NCBI RefSeq assembly: GCF_006352025.1
Contig: NZ_CP040936.1
Location: 4,218,001-4,282,000, forward strand
Source of the DNA: Hymenobacter sp. DG01
Lineage (GTDB): Bacteria; Bacteroidota; Bacteroidia; Cytophagales; Hymenobacteraceae
DNA length: 64,000 nucleotides
Reading direction: 5' to 3'
How positions within the stretch are numbered: position 1 is the stretch's first letter; every line of letters begins with the position of its first letter. Below the pieces are notes generated by a model. The model searched no databases. It was not told the origin of the DNA and worked only from the letters and a program-made list of their open reading frames with translations. The position numbers and the translations under genes are program-made. Below are positions 51,010-59,792 of the stretch, one piece after another.

Positions 51010-52272
51010 ATGCCCTACCTGTTCACCTCCGAATCCGTTTCGGAGGGCCACCCCGATAAAGTAGCCGACCAGATTTCCGACGCCATTCTCGACGAATACC
51101 TGCGTCAGGACCCCACGGCCAAAGTGGCCTGCGAAACCTTGGTTACCACCGATTTTGCCCTGGTGGCCGGTGAAATAAAATCGACGGCCCACGTAGAGGC
51201 CGAACCCATCATCCGGGAGGTTATTCGTGGCATCGGCTACAACAAGCCCGAGTACCTGTTTAATGCCGACACCTGCCAGGTGATGAATCGCCTGCACGAG
51301 CAGTCGGCCGACATTAACCAGGGCGTGGAGCGTGCCAAGCCTGAGGAGCAGGGCGCCGGCGACCAGGGCATGATGTTCGGGTACGCCACCCGCGAAACCG
51401 AAAACTACATGCCCCTGGCCCTCGACCTCTCGCACCGCCTGTTGCGCGAGCTGTCGGCCATCCGCAAGGCCGGCCAGGAAATGACCTACCTGCGCCCCGA
51501 CGCCAAAAGCCAGGTAACCATCCGCTACAACGACGACAACACGCCGGAGGCCATCGAAACCATCGTGGTCAGTACCCAGCACGACGAGTTCAGCGAGGAT
51601 GAGCAGGCGATGCTTCACCAGATTGAACAGGATATCAAGAACATTCTGATTCCGCGCGTGAAGGCGCAATTGGGCGAAGAAGTGCAGGCTCTGTTCACTT
51701 CCGACATCAAGTACCACATCAACCCCACCGGCAAGTTCGTAATTGGGGGGCCCCACGGCGACTCCGGCCTGACCGGCCGCAAAATCATTGTGGATACGTA
51801 CGGCGGCAAAGGGGCGCACGGCGGTGGCGCCTTCTCCGGCAAAGACTCCTCGAAAGTGGACCGTTCGGCGGCCTACGCGGCTCGTCATATCGCCAAAAAC
51901 CTGGTGGCGGCCGGCGTCGCCGATCAGGTGCTGGTGCAGGTAGCCTACGCCATTGGGGTAGCCGAGCCGGTGGGCGTATTCGTGACCACCTACGGCACCA
52001 CCAAGGCCACCGGCTCCTTCGGCCACCAGCTCACCGACGGCGAAATTGCCGAGAAGGTGCAGCGCCTCTTCGATCTGCGCCCTTATGCCATTGTGCAGCG
52101 CCTGGGCCTGCAGAACCCCATCTTTGCCGAGTCGGCCGCCTACGGGCACATGGGCCGTCAACCCGGCACTAAGCAGGTGCAGCTGGCTGATGGCACCACC
52201 AAAACCGTCGAAACCTTCACCTGGGAAAAGCTCGACTACGTAGATAAAATCAAGGCCGAGTTCAGCCTGTAG
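51010..52272 (+). CDS. metK: S-adenosylmethionine synthetase
   Basis: A 420-residue enzyme making SAM, the ligand of the riboswitch at 8154-8270, from methionine and ATP. The N-terminus is FTSESVSEGHPDKVADQISD, followed by the flexible-loop AGDQGMMFGYATRETENYMP, the P-loop-like GGPHGDSGLTGRKIIVDTYG and GAHGGGAFSGKDSSKVDRSA. FGHQLTDGEIAEK and the C-terminal AAYGHMGRQ are conserved. Length is near normal for Bacteroidota. It has its own promoter and a 22-bp terminator; no riboswitch was seen in front of it. Confidence 0.98.
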   Translation: MPYLFTSESVSEGHPDKVADQISDAILDEYLRQDPTAKVACETLVTTDFALVAGEIKSTAHVEAEPIIREVIRGIGYNKPEYLFNADTCQVMNRLHEQSADINQGVERAKPEEQGAGDQGMMFGYATRETENYMPLALDLSHRLLRELSAIRKAGQEMTYLRPDAKSQVTIRYNDDNTPEAIETIVVSTQHDEFSEDEQAMLHQIEQDIKNILIPRVKAQLGEEVQALFTSDIKYHINPTGKFVIGGPHGDSGLTGRKIIVDTYGGKGAHGGGAFSGKDSSKVDRSAAYAARHIAKNLVAAGVADQVLVQVAYAIGVAEPVGVFVTTYGTTKATGSFGHQLTDGEIAEKVQRLFDLRPYAIVQRLGLQNPIFAESAAYGHMGRQPGTKQVQLADGTTKTVETFTWEKLDYVDKIKAEFSL

Positions 52273-52288
52273 CGGCTGCGCTTCACTT

Positions 52289-52337
52289 AAAAAGCAACAG
52301 CCCCTGGCTCATACGGAGCCAGGGGCTGTTGCTTTTT
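52289..52337. terminator. 22-bp perfect bidirectional terminator
   Basis: The arms 52289-52310 and 52316-52337 pair without mismatch (core AGCAACAGCCCCTGGCTC) around a 5-base loop, with A and T runs on both ends. It lies between metK (+) and hpf (-), which converge. Confidence 0.88.
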
Positions 52338-52360
52338 GCTTATGCTATATCTGTCATGTA

Positions 52361-52660
52361 TCAGTGGCTGAGCAGCTTCTCCTTGTATTTCGTGATTTGG
52401 CGCTTCAGGTTTTCGGCGGCGGCATCGGCAGCGGCTTCGAAGGTACCGGCATCTTCCTGCGAGAAGAGGGTAGTGCCGGGTACGTGCAGCTTTACTTCTA
52501 CCGTTTTATTATTGATTCCATCTTTGTTATTCAGGCGAAGAATAACTTCACCCTCTGTCACGCGGTCATAGAAGGTTTCGAGCTTATCGAGGCGCTTCTG
52601 GATGAAGTCAAGCAGTTTTTGGTCGGCGTCGAAATGCACCGATTGCATCTGTAATTTCAT
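52361..52660 (-). CDS. hpf: Ribosome hibernation promoting factor (short HPF/RaiA)
   Basis: A 99-residue protein starting MKLQMQSVHFDADQKLLDFI. The beta-alpha-beta-beta-beta-alpha pattern and LNNKDGINNKTVEVKLHVPG followed by SQEDAGTFEAAADAAAENLK are the short HPF/RaiA type, without the long form's C-terminal dimerisation domain. Such proteins bind the small subunit in stationary phase. It follows xerC with a 36-base gap on the same strand, the order also known from other Bacteroidota (rpsU, xerC, hpf). Confidence 0.93.
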   Translation of the reverse strand: MKLQMQSVHFDADQKLLDFIQKRLDKLETFYDRVTEGEVILRLNNKDGINNKTVEVKLHVPGTTLFSQEDAGTFEAAADAAAENLKRQITKYKEKLLSH

Positions 52661-52696
52661 CGGTTGGGGGGTTAAGGAGTACGAAAAGAAACAAAA

Positions 52697-53584
52697 TCAG
52701 GCCTTGGGGTGGGCCTTCTCAAATACGGATTTCAGCTTGTCAATGCTCAGGTGCGTGTACACCTGGGTAGCCGCCAGACTAGCGTGCCCGAGCAGCTCCT
52801 TAATGGCGTTCAAATCAGCCCCTTTGCCCAGCAAGTGGGTAGCAAAGGAATGACGAAGCACGTGCGGATGCTGCTGACCCGAAGCCGTGGTTATCTGGCT
52901 TAAATAGTGCTTCACGGTCCGGTACACAAACTTTTCATAGAGCGGCTCTCCTTTATCCGTAACGAGGAGGACCGGCCGGGCGTTGCTCTCCGGGCCAAAT
53001 TCCCGTTGCTTGGTTTCTATATAACGGCTGAGCACGAGCAGCAGAGTAGGGTTCAGGGGCACTACGCGCTGCTTGTTGCCCTTGCCCGTTACGCGCACCG
53101 TTTTGCCCGGCAGGCTCAGCTCATCCGTCCGAATGCCAATCAGCTCCGAGAGCCGGATGCCGGTGCCGTACAGCAGCTCCAGCACCAGCTGGTCGCGCGC
53201 GCCGGCAAACGTATCCGGAAACTCGAAGGAGTTAAGCAGGCCGTTCAACGAGTCCTCCGCCACGAAATCGGGGAGCTTCTTGGCAGCTTTGGGCGCCGTG
53301 ATGCGCAGCATAGGGTTTTTCTGGATAACCCCTGTCCGTAGCAGATACTTGTAGTAGGAGCGGAGGGTAGCAATTTTGCGGTTGACGGTGCGCGGGTCCT
53401 GTTGCTTCTGCATCAGGGCCACCACCCACGAGCGGATCAGCGTATGGTCGGCCTGGGTAGGGTCGGTTAGCTCGTAGGTAGCCAGCAGAAACTCCGCGAA
53501 CTGCCGCAGGTCCGTCTGGTACGAAAGCAGGGTGTGCGGGCTGTAGCGTCGCTCGAAGCGCAGGTAGTCAAAAAATAATTCCAT
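52697..53584 (-). CDS. xerC: Site-specific tyrosine recombinase XerC-like
   Basis: A 295-residue recombinase. The N-terminal SAM-like domain reads FDYLRFERRYSPHTLLSYQT. The catalytic residues are all visible: Arg144 (YGTGIRLSELIG), Lys168 (RVTGKGNKQRVVP), His241 and Arg244 (HPHVLRHSFATHLLG), His267 (ELLGHASLAATQ) and nucleophile Tyr276 (TQVYTHLS). Its place next to rpsU and hpf marks it as the housekeeping chromosome-dimer-resolution recombinase rather than an integrase of a mobile element. No dif-like site was identified. Confidence 0.93.
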   Translation of the reverse strand: MELFFDYLRFERRYSPHTLLSYQTDLRQFAEFLLATYELTDPTQADHTLIRSWVVALMQKQQDPRTVNRKIATLRSYYKYLLRTGVIQKNPMLRITAPKAAKKLPDFVAEDSLNGLLNSFEFPDTFAGARDQLVLELLYGTGIRLSELIGIRTDELSLPGKTVRVTGKGNKQRVVPLNPTLLLVLSRYIETKQREFGPESNARPVLLVTDKGEPLYEKFVYRTVKHYLSQITTASGQQHPHVLRHSFATHLLGKGADLNAIKELLGHASLAATQVYTHLSIDKLKSVFEKAHPKA

Positions 53585-53659
53585 ACAAAGGCGCTGGCCA
53601 TCTAGGGCCGGACAACCAATGTATGGAATTCAGGAGAAGAAAACGAACCCGCCCGGACG

Positions 53660-53709
53660 CGAAAAAGCCGGCTGACTTGCTTCGGAAAGCAAATCAGCCG
53701 GCTTTTTCG
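53660..53709 (-). terminator. Hairpin between rpsU and xerC
   Basis: A 16-bp stem CGAAAAAGCCGGCTGA/TCAGCCGGCTTTTTCG with an inner TTGCTT/AAGCAA helix; on the minus strand the transcript carries T-runs after it. It lies 25 bases after the rpsU stop. It should end, or partly end, the rpsU transcript before xerC. Confidence 0.75.
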
Positions 53710-53733
53710 TCCTGGCTTCGGCAGGGCTACAGC

Positions 53734-53934
53734 TTACGCGTTGTTAGCGTCGGGGCCGTAGGTAGCCAGCTTGTAGATGGCCTTCTGCTTCTGCTTGCGG
53801 TTGGTGATGGAAGGCTTCTGGAAGAAAGTGCGACGACGCAGCTCTTTCAGAACGCCCGTGCGCTCAAATTTCTTCTTGAAGCGCTTCAGCGCACGGTCAA
53901 CCGACTCGTTTTCTTTGATTTGGACGATGATCAT
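53734..53934 (-). CDS. rpsU: Small ribosomal subunit protein bS21
   Basis: A 66-residue protein starting [20 protein letters not shown], with basic [20 protein letters not shown] and [10 protein letters not shown]. The ATG at 53934 is used rather than the start at 53976, which adds 14 residues unlike any bS21. The length of about 65 residues is normal for Bacteroidota. It is the first of the rpsU-xerC-hpf group, with a strong hairpin directly downstream. Confidence 0.96.
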   Translation of the reverse strand: MIIVQIKENESVDRALKRFKKKFERTGVLKELRRRTFFQKPSITNRKQKQKAIYKLATYGPDANNA

Positions 53935-54101
53935 ATCTTCAGTGAACTTAGAAACCCGAACTTGGAGGGGCCGCAAAGATAAGAAAGTCTGAACCGCAGA
54001 TGCAAATGATTTAAGGATTAACTGTGATTCAACGACCTAATCAACAGGTAGAATCTGATTCAAAGCTTTCCTTTAATCATTCGCGGCTGCGGTTCAGGTG
54101 G

Positions 54102-55241
54102 TTATTTAAGCAAGGCGCGGGCAATTACCAGCTTCTGGATTTCCGAGGTGCCCTCACCAATGGTGCACAGCTTGGCGTCGCGGTAATACTTTTCGGCGGG
54201 GTAGTCTTTAGTATAGCCGTAGCCCCCGAAAATCTGCACGCCCTCGTTAGCTACCCGCACCGACACCTCCGAGGCATACAGCTTGGCCATGGCCGACTCC
54301 AGGTTTACGTTCAGGCCGCGGTCCTTCATATCGGCAGCCCGGTAGGTAAGCAGCGAAGCCGCTTCAATTTCGGTAGCCATATCAGCCAGCTTGAAGCTGA
54401 TGCCCTGGAAGTTGCTGATGGGCTGGTTGAACTGCTGACGCTCTTTAGAATACTGCAGGGCAGCCTCGTAAGCGCCCTGGGCAATACCCAGGCTCAGAGC
54501 CGCGATGCTGATACGGCCACCGTCGAGCACCTTCAGAGCTTGCACGAAACCGTCGCCTACCTGCCCGATTACGTTTTCCTTGGGTACGCGGCAATCCGTG
54601 AAAATCAACTCAGTGGTTTCTGAGGCGCGCATGCCCAGCTTGTCTTCCTTGCGGCCCGCCTCAAAACCGGGGGTCCCTCGCTCAATGATAAAAGCCGTCA
54701 TGCCCCGCGAGTCGCCTACCTCACCTGTACGGGCAATAACCACGGCCACGTTGCCGCTCTTGCCGTGGGTAATAAAGTTCTTGGCCCCGTTCAGCACGTA
54801 GTCGTCGCCGTCCAGCACAGCCGTGGTACGCATGTTGCCGGCGTCGGAGCCGGTGTTGGGCTCCGTCAGGCCCCAGGCCCCAATCCACTCACCGGAAGCC
54901 AGCTTGGGTAGGTACTTGTGCTTCTGCTCTTCGGAGGCGTGCTGCAGAATATGGCCGGTGCAAAGCGAGTTGTGGGCGGCCATGCTCAGGCCAATGCTGC
55001 CATCAATTTTGGCCAGCTCGGCAATGGCCGTTACGTACTCCACGTAGCCAAAGCCGGCTCCGCCGTATTCCTGCGGAACCAGTACCCCCATTAGGCCCAG
55101 CTCGCCGAGCTTATGAAATACTTCAATGGGGAATTCCTGCGTTTCATCCCAGCGCATCATGTGGGGCTTGATGTATTGGGCGCCGAAGTCGCGCACCATC
55201 TGGGCAATCATTGTCTGGTTTTCAGTAGTGACCAGTTCCAT
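54102..55241 (-). CDS. Acyl-CoA dehydrogenase
   Basis: A 379-residue flavoprotein that oxidises acyl-CoA at the alpha-beta position. The ATG at 55241 gives [20 protein letters not shown]; the upstream in-frame start to 55358 adds a non-homologous tail. Conserved blocks are [58 protein letters not shown], and the late [20 protein letters not shown] with [15 protein letters not shown]. The position after [12 protein letters not shown] places the base Glu as in short/medium-chain dehydrogenases. Electrons go to ETF. It stands alone, with no other beta-oxidation gene next to it. Confidence 0.95.
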   Translation of the reverse strand: MELVTTENQTMIAQMVRDFGAQYIKPHMMRWDETQEFPIEVFHKLGELGLMGVLVPQEYGGAGFGYVEYVTAIAELAKIDGSIGLSMAAHNSLCTGHILQHASEEQKHKYLPKLASGEWIGAWGLTEPNTGSDAGNMRTTAVLDGDDYVLNGAKNFITHGKSGNVAVVIARTGEVGDSRGMTAFIIERGTPGFEAGRKEDKLGMRASETTELIFTDCRVPKENVIGQVGDGFVQALKVLDGGRISIAALSLGIAQGAYEAALQYSKERQQFNQPISNFQGISFKLADMATEIEAASLLTYRAADMKDRGLNVNLESAMAKLYASEVSVRVANEGVQIFGGYGYTKDYPAEKYYRDAKLCTIGEGTSEIQKLVIARALLK

Positions 55242-55500
55242 GGTAGTGGGGGGTGGGGTGGTGGAGTTTAGTGGGAACCAAGCAAGCCGGTTGCGAGTAA
55301 CAGCAACCAAAATGGCCCGGTTTTGGGTCCGCGAAAGTAGGATTTTACTGGCGTACAAGCCAGTGCAGGATTAGGGCCTCCACAACGGAATTTTGAAAGG
55401 GGGCACTAATTCGGTTTCTTTGATGGTTTTTTAGGGGAAAACTGCCCATGCGAAGGTAGCCCTAGTTATTCTGATCCTCCATCTGGTTTTTCCAGTCTGC

Positions 55501-56445
55501 ATGAATCAAGCTTCTCCGCGTTCTTTGTTGCGTCTCTGGCTGTTAGGCCTGCCTCTGCTCCTGCTTACCTTTTCGTGCACCACTTCCCGGGTCCGGCAGC
55601 AGAACATCCTGTTTCGCACCGATGGAGCCGGGCGCCTGGATACGGCCCGGCTGCGGGACGTGGTAAATCGGGCAGAGCGCAACTACATCATTCAGCCCAA
55701 TGACTACCTGGATGTGCGGGTGTACACCAACAAGGGTGAGCGAATTTTGGACCCTAACGGGGAATTGTTCTTCGGCTCTCCCGGCGGAACCAATACTGGT
55801 GGCGGAGGATTTTCCCGGCAGGGTACCAGCGGCGGCATTCAGCGTGGTGGCGGGCAGCAACAACAGCAGCAGCGCGGCAATGGTCAGCAGGGTGGTATCT
55901 CCGAGTTTCTGGTGCAGCATGATGGTATCGTGAAGCTGCCGATGATTGACTACGTCAAGATTTCGGGGTTAACGCTGCTGCAGGCCGATAGTTTGTTGCA
56001 GGTGAGGTACACGGAATTTTACAAGGATGTGTTTGTAACCACCCGGGTCACCAACAACCGCATCATCGTGCTGGGAGCCACGGCCGGTGGGGCGCGCGTG
56101 GTGCAGATGTTCGACGACAATATGAACTTGCTGGAAGTGCTAGCTCAGGTAGGCGGTATATCCGGCGGCTTTGTGGGGCCTTCCGGCGGTGGAGGTGGGT
56201 CTGGCCGGGCGGATAACATCAGACTGATTCGGGGAGACCTTAAGAATCCTCAGGTGCAGATCATCGACCTGACTACCATTGACGGTATGCGGCGGGCTAA
56301 CCTGCAGGTAGAGCCCAATGATATTATTTACGTGGAGCCTATTCGGAGACCTTTCTACGAGGCCTTGGCTGATGCAAATCCTCTCTTCTCATTTCTGGGC
56401 GGACTCTCGGGTATTGCTACTCTCATCATTGCCATTTCACGATAA
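55501..56445 (+). CDS. Polysaccharide export outer-membrane lipoprotein (Wza-like)
   Basis: A 314-residue protein. The signal ends in a lipobox (LLLTFSC, Cys about residue 26). The polysaccharide export domain follows with YIIQPNDYLDVRVYTNKGER, then a Gly/Gln-rich insert (about residues 95-135, including a QQQQQQ run). PMIDYVKISGLTLLQADSLL, and a SLBB-type VIVLG-like RIIVLGATAGGARVVQMFDD, lead to IIYVEPIRR and a membrane-like end. It starts an operon with the tyrosine autokinase, PHP phosphatase and epimerase and should form the outer-membrane channel of that export system. Confidence 0.92.
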   Translation: MNQASPRSLLRLWLLGLPLLLLTFSCTTSRVRQQNILFRTDGAGRLDTARLRDVVNRAERNYIIQPNDYLDVRVYTNKGERILDPNGELFFGSPGGTNTGGGGFSRQGTSGGIQRGGGQQQQQQRGNGQQGGISEFLVQHDGIVKLPMIDYVKISGLTLLQADSLLQVRYTEFYKDVFVTTRVTNNRIIVLGATAGGARVVQMFDDNMNLLEVLAQVGGISGGFVGPSGGGGGSGRADNIRLIRGDLKNPQVQIIDLTTIDGMRRANLQVEPNDIIYVEPIRRPFYEALADANPLFSFLGGLSGIATLIIAISR

Positions 56446-56464
56446 GTACAAGCCTGCAGCATTT

Positions 56465-56485
56465 CTTTTAGGCGTTGCCTAAAAG
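56465..56485 (+). terminator. Small hairpin between the Wza-like and autokinase genes
   Basis: A 9-bp perfect stem CTTTTAGGC/GCCTAAAAG with a 3-base loop, 19 bases after the Wza-like stop and 23 bases before the autokinase ATG. No T-run follows, so it is more likely an RNA stabiliser or attenuator than a full terminator. Confidence 0.5.
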
Positions 56486-56508
56486 ATCGTCTCACTACTC
56501 ATTATTAC

Positions 56509-58968
56509 ATGGCGGCAAAAGAAGAGGCTGAACTGGAAGAACTAATTCGTAATGCGGGCGGTGGCGAGGCCGAACAAGCCGACGAAGGCGAAGGCCTTGA
56601 TTTAACCACCCTGCTCATGGTGGTGCGCAAGAGTATCCCCTGGATGCTCCTGCTTATCCTGCTGGGTCTCACCGCATCGTGGTTGTTTCTGCGCTATACG
56701 CCCCCTCTCTACAAATCCAGTTCATCCATCAAGATTGATGAGAAAACCGAGGCCGGGGTACTGGGCCTGGAAGGCATTGGGGGCGCCGTGGAAAAGCAGC
56801 AGAGCATCAACAAGCTTTCTGGTGAGGTAGAACTTATTAAGTCCGATATCATTTACCGGCGGTTGAAGGATTCCCTGAACCTGTCGGTGAGCTACTACGC
56901 CCAGGGCACGGTGCTGGAAAACGAACTGTATCGGAGCTCTCCGTTCCGGGTGGAATACACGGCTTCTTCGCAGGCGGTGTATAACGTGAAAATTGGAGTG
57001 CGGCTGTTACCGGCCAACCGGGTGCGTATTCAGTATGAGTACCAGAATCAGGAAGAAAGCGGAGAGTATGCCTTTGGGCAAACCATTCAGGCCCTGGGCT
57101 TCACGTTCCGGATTTATCCCACGAATCTGTACTCGACTGACAAGCTGGAGGCTGACTACCAGTTCGTTATTCATGATGAGGGCAGCCTGAATGCCTACCT
57201 GAGTCAGAATCTGCTAGTGGAAATTGGGAATGCCGACGCCAATGTGATTGGTATCTCCTTCACGGACCACAATCCGCTGAAAGCCCGGGATATCGTCAAC
57301 AAGGTTGACTCAGCATATCTGGTTGAAAAGCTGGCCCGGAAACAGGAGCAAGCCGCCCGGGCTACCCGCTACATCAACGAGCAGCTAGGCGAGAATCGTA
57401 AGGATCTGCAGAGCGCGGAGGAAAACATGCAGGCCTTCGTGAAGCGCAATGGCACGTATGATGTGAAGGGTGAAGTAGGGCTGATTACAACTGCGTTGGA
57501 GGAGCAGGAGCAGGAGCGGGAAAAGCTGCAAACCCAGGTTGACATGCTGGATGAACTTGGCCGACTACTAAACCAGAAGCGCCTGACCGAGCGCGAGGAC
57601 GGGGATATCTTCCAGACCATTCCGGCGCTAACCGAAGTCAAGGATCCGCAGCTGGCCCAGCGCATTACCGAGCTGAGCGACTTGCAGCTGGATCTGAAGC
57701 GGGCGGAACTTTCTTATCAGCCAGGGGCTACCACGGCGCTGCAGCTAAAGGAGTTGCAGATAACCAATACCAAAAAGGTTATCCGGGAGCTGCTGCAGCG
57801 AAACCAGCAGCTGGTGCGACGGCAGCTTGCCAAAATGGACGGTAAGCGGGCAGAGCTGGAAGCTCGTCTCCGGGCGCTACCCGAAAAGCAAACCGAGCTG
57901 GCCCGTCTGCAGCGCCCATTGGAGTTATACGAAAAGTATAACCTGAGCATGATGGACAAGAAGATAGAGTTTGGTATTTCGATGGCAGGTACCACTGCCG
58001 ATTTCCAGATTCTCTCGCCGGCGACGTTGCCTGCTACCCCCATTTCGCCCGTGAAGCTGATGGTGTATGCCATCGGGCTGGCTGCGGGTATTCTTCTGGG
58101 CCTGGGCCTAATAGCCGTGCGCTACCTGATGCACAATACTGTCACGAACGTGCGGGAGCTGGAACGCAATACATCCGCCTCGGTGCTGGGTATTATTCCC
58201 ACGTATGACAAGGAAAAGATGGCCGTCTCGAAACTGGTTGTGGATAAGAATCCTAAATCGGCATTATCGGAAGCTATTCGCTCTATACGGACCAACCTGG
58301 AATTCATTTCCTCCTCCAAGAAAAAGCGCCTGATTTCCATTACCTCCACTATCAGTGGGGAGGGTAAAACCTTCGTGACGGTAAACCTGGCTGGCATCAT
58401 TGCCGCCTCTGACCAGCGGGTGATTATCCTGGACCTGGACATGCGCAAGCCCAAAGTAAACTTAGCCTTTAACGCCGAGAACGTGAAGGGCGTGAGCACC
58501 GTCCTGATTGAGAAGCACAGCTGGCAGGAGTGCGTACAGCACACGTCCATTCCTACGCTGGACTTTATTTCGGCCGGTCCTACCCCCCCCAACCCCTCGG
58601 AGCTGATCTTGAGCCCACGCTTTGATGAGCTGATTCAGGCCTTGCATGAGCACTACGATGTAGTGATGATTGACACCCCGCCGGTAGGCTTGGTAACGGA
58701 TGGCATCCTGATTATGCGCAAGGCCGATGTCCCGATTTATATTGTCCGCAGCAACTACTCGAAAAAGGCCTTCCTGAAAAATATCAACAAGCTGATCCGA
58801 GTGAACGGCTTTACCAAGCTCAGCACCATTCTGAATGATGCGAAGGGCAGTGGGGGATATGGCTATGGCTATGGTTACGGCTACGGCTACGGCTACGGAC
58901 AGGGGTATTACGAGGAGCCTACGGCCAATCGGGGGTTGCTGAGCCGTTTCCGGAAGCGGGCATCTTAA
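56509..58968 (+). CDS. Polysaccharide co-polymerase with tyrosine autokinase domain (Wzc-like)
   Basis: An 819-residue inner-membrane protein: TM1 about 44-64, a periplasmic domain with coiled coil (about 260-480; TRYINEQLGENRKDLQSAEE), TM2 about 505-527, then a bacterial tyrosine-kinase domain. Walker A is STISGEGKTFVTVNLAGIIA, Walker A' VIILDLDMRKPKVN, Walker B DVVMIDTPPVGLV. The C-terminus is a Tyr-rich autophosphorylation tail with alternating Gly and Tyr (GGYGYGYGYGYGYGYGYG) before YYEEPTANRGLL. It controls chain length and export with the Wza-like and PHP proteins. The tail's DNA is an in-frame six-base repeat. Confidence 0.95.
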   Translation: MAAKEEAELEELIRNAGGGEAEQADEGEGLDLTTLLMVVRKSIPWMLLLILLGLTASWLFLRYTPPLYKSSSSIKIDEKTEAGVLGLEGIGGAVEKQQSINKLSGEVELIKSDIIYRRLKDSLNLSVSYYAQGTVLENELYRSSPFRVEYTASSQAVYNVKIGVRLLPANRVRIQYEYQNQEESGEYAFGQTIQALGFTFRIYPTNLYSTDKLEADYQFVIHDEGSLNAYLSQNLLVEIGNADANVIGISFTDHNPLKARDIVNKVDSAYLVEKLARKQEQAARATRYINEQLGENRKDLQSAEENMQAFVKRNGTYDVKGEVGLITTALEEQEQEREKLQTQVDMLDELGRLLNQKRLTEREDGDIFQTIPALTEVKDPQLAQRITELSDLQLDLKRAELSYQPGATTALQLKELQITNTKKVIRELLQRNQQLVRRQLAKMDGKRAELEARLRALPEKQTELARLQRPLELYEKYNLSMMDKKIEFGISMAGTTADFQILSPATLPATPISPVKLMVYAIGLAAGILLGLGLIAVRYLMHNTVTNVRELERNTSASVLGIIPTYDKEKMAVSKLVVDKNPKSALSEAIRSIRTNLEFISSSKKKRLISITSTISGEGKTFVTVNLAGIIAASDQRVIILDLDMRKPKVNLAFNAENVKGVSTVLIEKHSWQECVQHTSIPTLDFISAGPTPPNPSELILSPRFDELIQALHEHYDVVMIDTPPVGLVTDGILIMRKADVPIYIVRSNYSKKAFLKNINKLIRVNGFTKLSTILNDAKGSGGYGYGYGYGYGYGYGQGYYEEPTANRGLLSRFRKRAS

Positions 58969-58986
58969 TACCGTATTCCTCGGGGC

Positions 58987-59751
58987 ATGTCCTTTCTGCA
59001 GAAGTTATTTGGCTCGGCCGCTAAAGAACCCGCGGCTTTTGCTACGCTGGCCGGGCTGGGCACCGATATGCACTCTCATGTGCTGCCTGGCCTCGACGAT
59101 GGTGCCGAAACCCTGGAACAGTCCCTGGAGCTGTTGCGCCAACTGCAGGAGCTAGGCTACCGCAAGCTGGTCATGACGCCCCACATCATGGGCGACTTCT
59201 ACCGCAATACTCCCGATGGGATTCGGGGCGCCCTCGGGGCGCTCCGAACTGCCGCGGCCCAGGCCGGTATTACAGGTCTGGAGCTGGATTGTGCCGCCGA
59301 ATATTACCTGGATGAATGGCTGGGACGCAAACTGGAGCAGAAGGAGCCCCTCCTGACCTTCGGGGGCGAGCGGCGTTACGTCCTGTTTGAAACCTCCTAC
59401 ATCAACGAGCCTTTCAACTTCGCTGAAACAGTGTTTAATATGCAGGCGGCTGGCTACCAACCGGTGCTGGCCCACCCCGAGCGGTACACCTACCTCTACG
59501 GCCGTTTTGAAGAGCTGATCCGGATTAGGGAAAACGGCGTGCTGCTGCAAGTAAACTTGAACTCCCTGGTAGGCTACTACTCGGCCGGCGCCAAGCGGGT
59601 AGCCGAGAAGCTGATTGACGCCGGCATGGTGGATATGGTAGGCTCGGACGCACACAATGGAAAACACCTGGAAAGCATCCGCAGCAAGGTACTGCGCAGC
59701 GACTACCTGCCCCGGCTGCTGAGCCTGCCGCTGCTCAACGCTTCCTTGTAG
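58987..59751 (+). CDS. PHP-domain tyrosine-protein phosphatase (CpsB/Wzb-type)
   Basis: A 254-residue Mn-dependent phosphatase of the CpsB family. Metal ligands are in GTDMHSHVLPGLDDGAETLE, RKLVMTPHIMGDFYRNTPDG, EYYLDEWLG and VLAHPERYTYLYGRFEEL, ending with VDMVGSDAHNGKHLESIRSK. It should dephosphorylate the Tyr tail of the autokinase, whose gene ends 18 bases upstream. Low-molecular-weight Wzb-type phosphatases are the functional analogue in other phyla. Length is typical. Confidence 0.94.
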   Translation: MSFLQKLFGSAAKEPAAFATLAGLGTDMHSHVLPGLDDGAETLEQSLELLRQLQELGYRKLVMTPHIMGDFYRNTPDGIRGALGALRTAAAQAGITGLELDCAAEYYLDEWLGRKLEQKEPLLTFGGERRYVLFETSYINEPFNFAETVFNMQAAGYQPVLAHPERYTYLYGRFEELIRIRENGVLLQVNLNSLVGYYSAGAKRVAEKLIDAGMVDMVGSDAHNGKHLESIRSKVLRSDYLPRLLSLPLLNASL

Positions 59752-59792
59752 CCTTTTTATCCCTTTCTCCCCACCCTCTGTACCTCGCATTC

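Noticed and set aside
50995..52161. A 388-codon minus-strand frame opposite metK
   Set aside because: metK motifs are unambiguous on the plus strand, so this is a shadow.
52697..53584. XerC-like gene as a mobile-element integrase
   Set aside because: It sits in the conserved rpsU-hpf setting, and no attachment-site repeats or phage genes are near.
56465..56485. TTTTAGGC...GCCTAAAA as a third DtxR-like operator
   Set aside because: The half-site spacing (5 bases between TTAGG and CCTAA) differs from the two metal operators (4), it lies inside an operon after a stop codon, and a hairpin explains it better.
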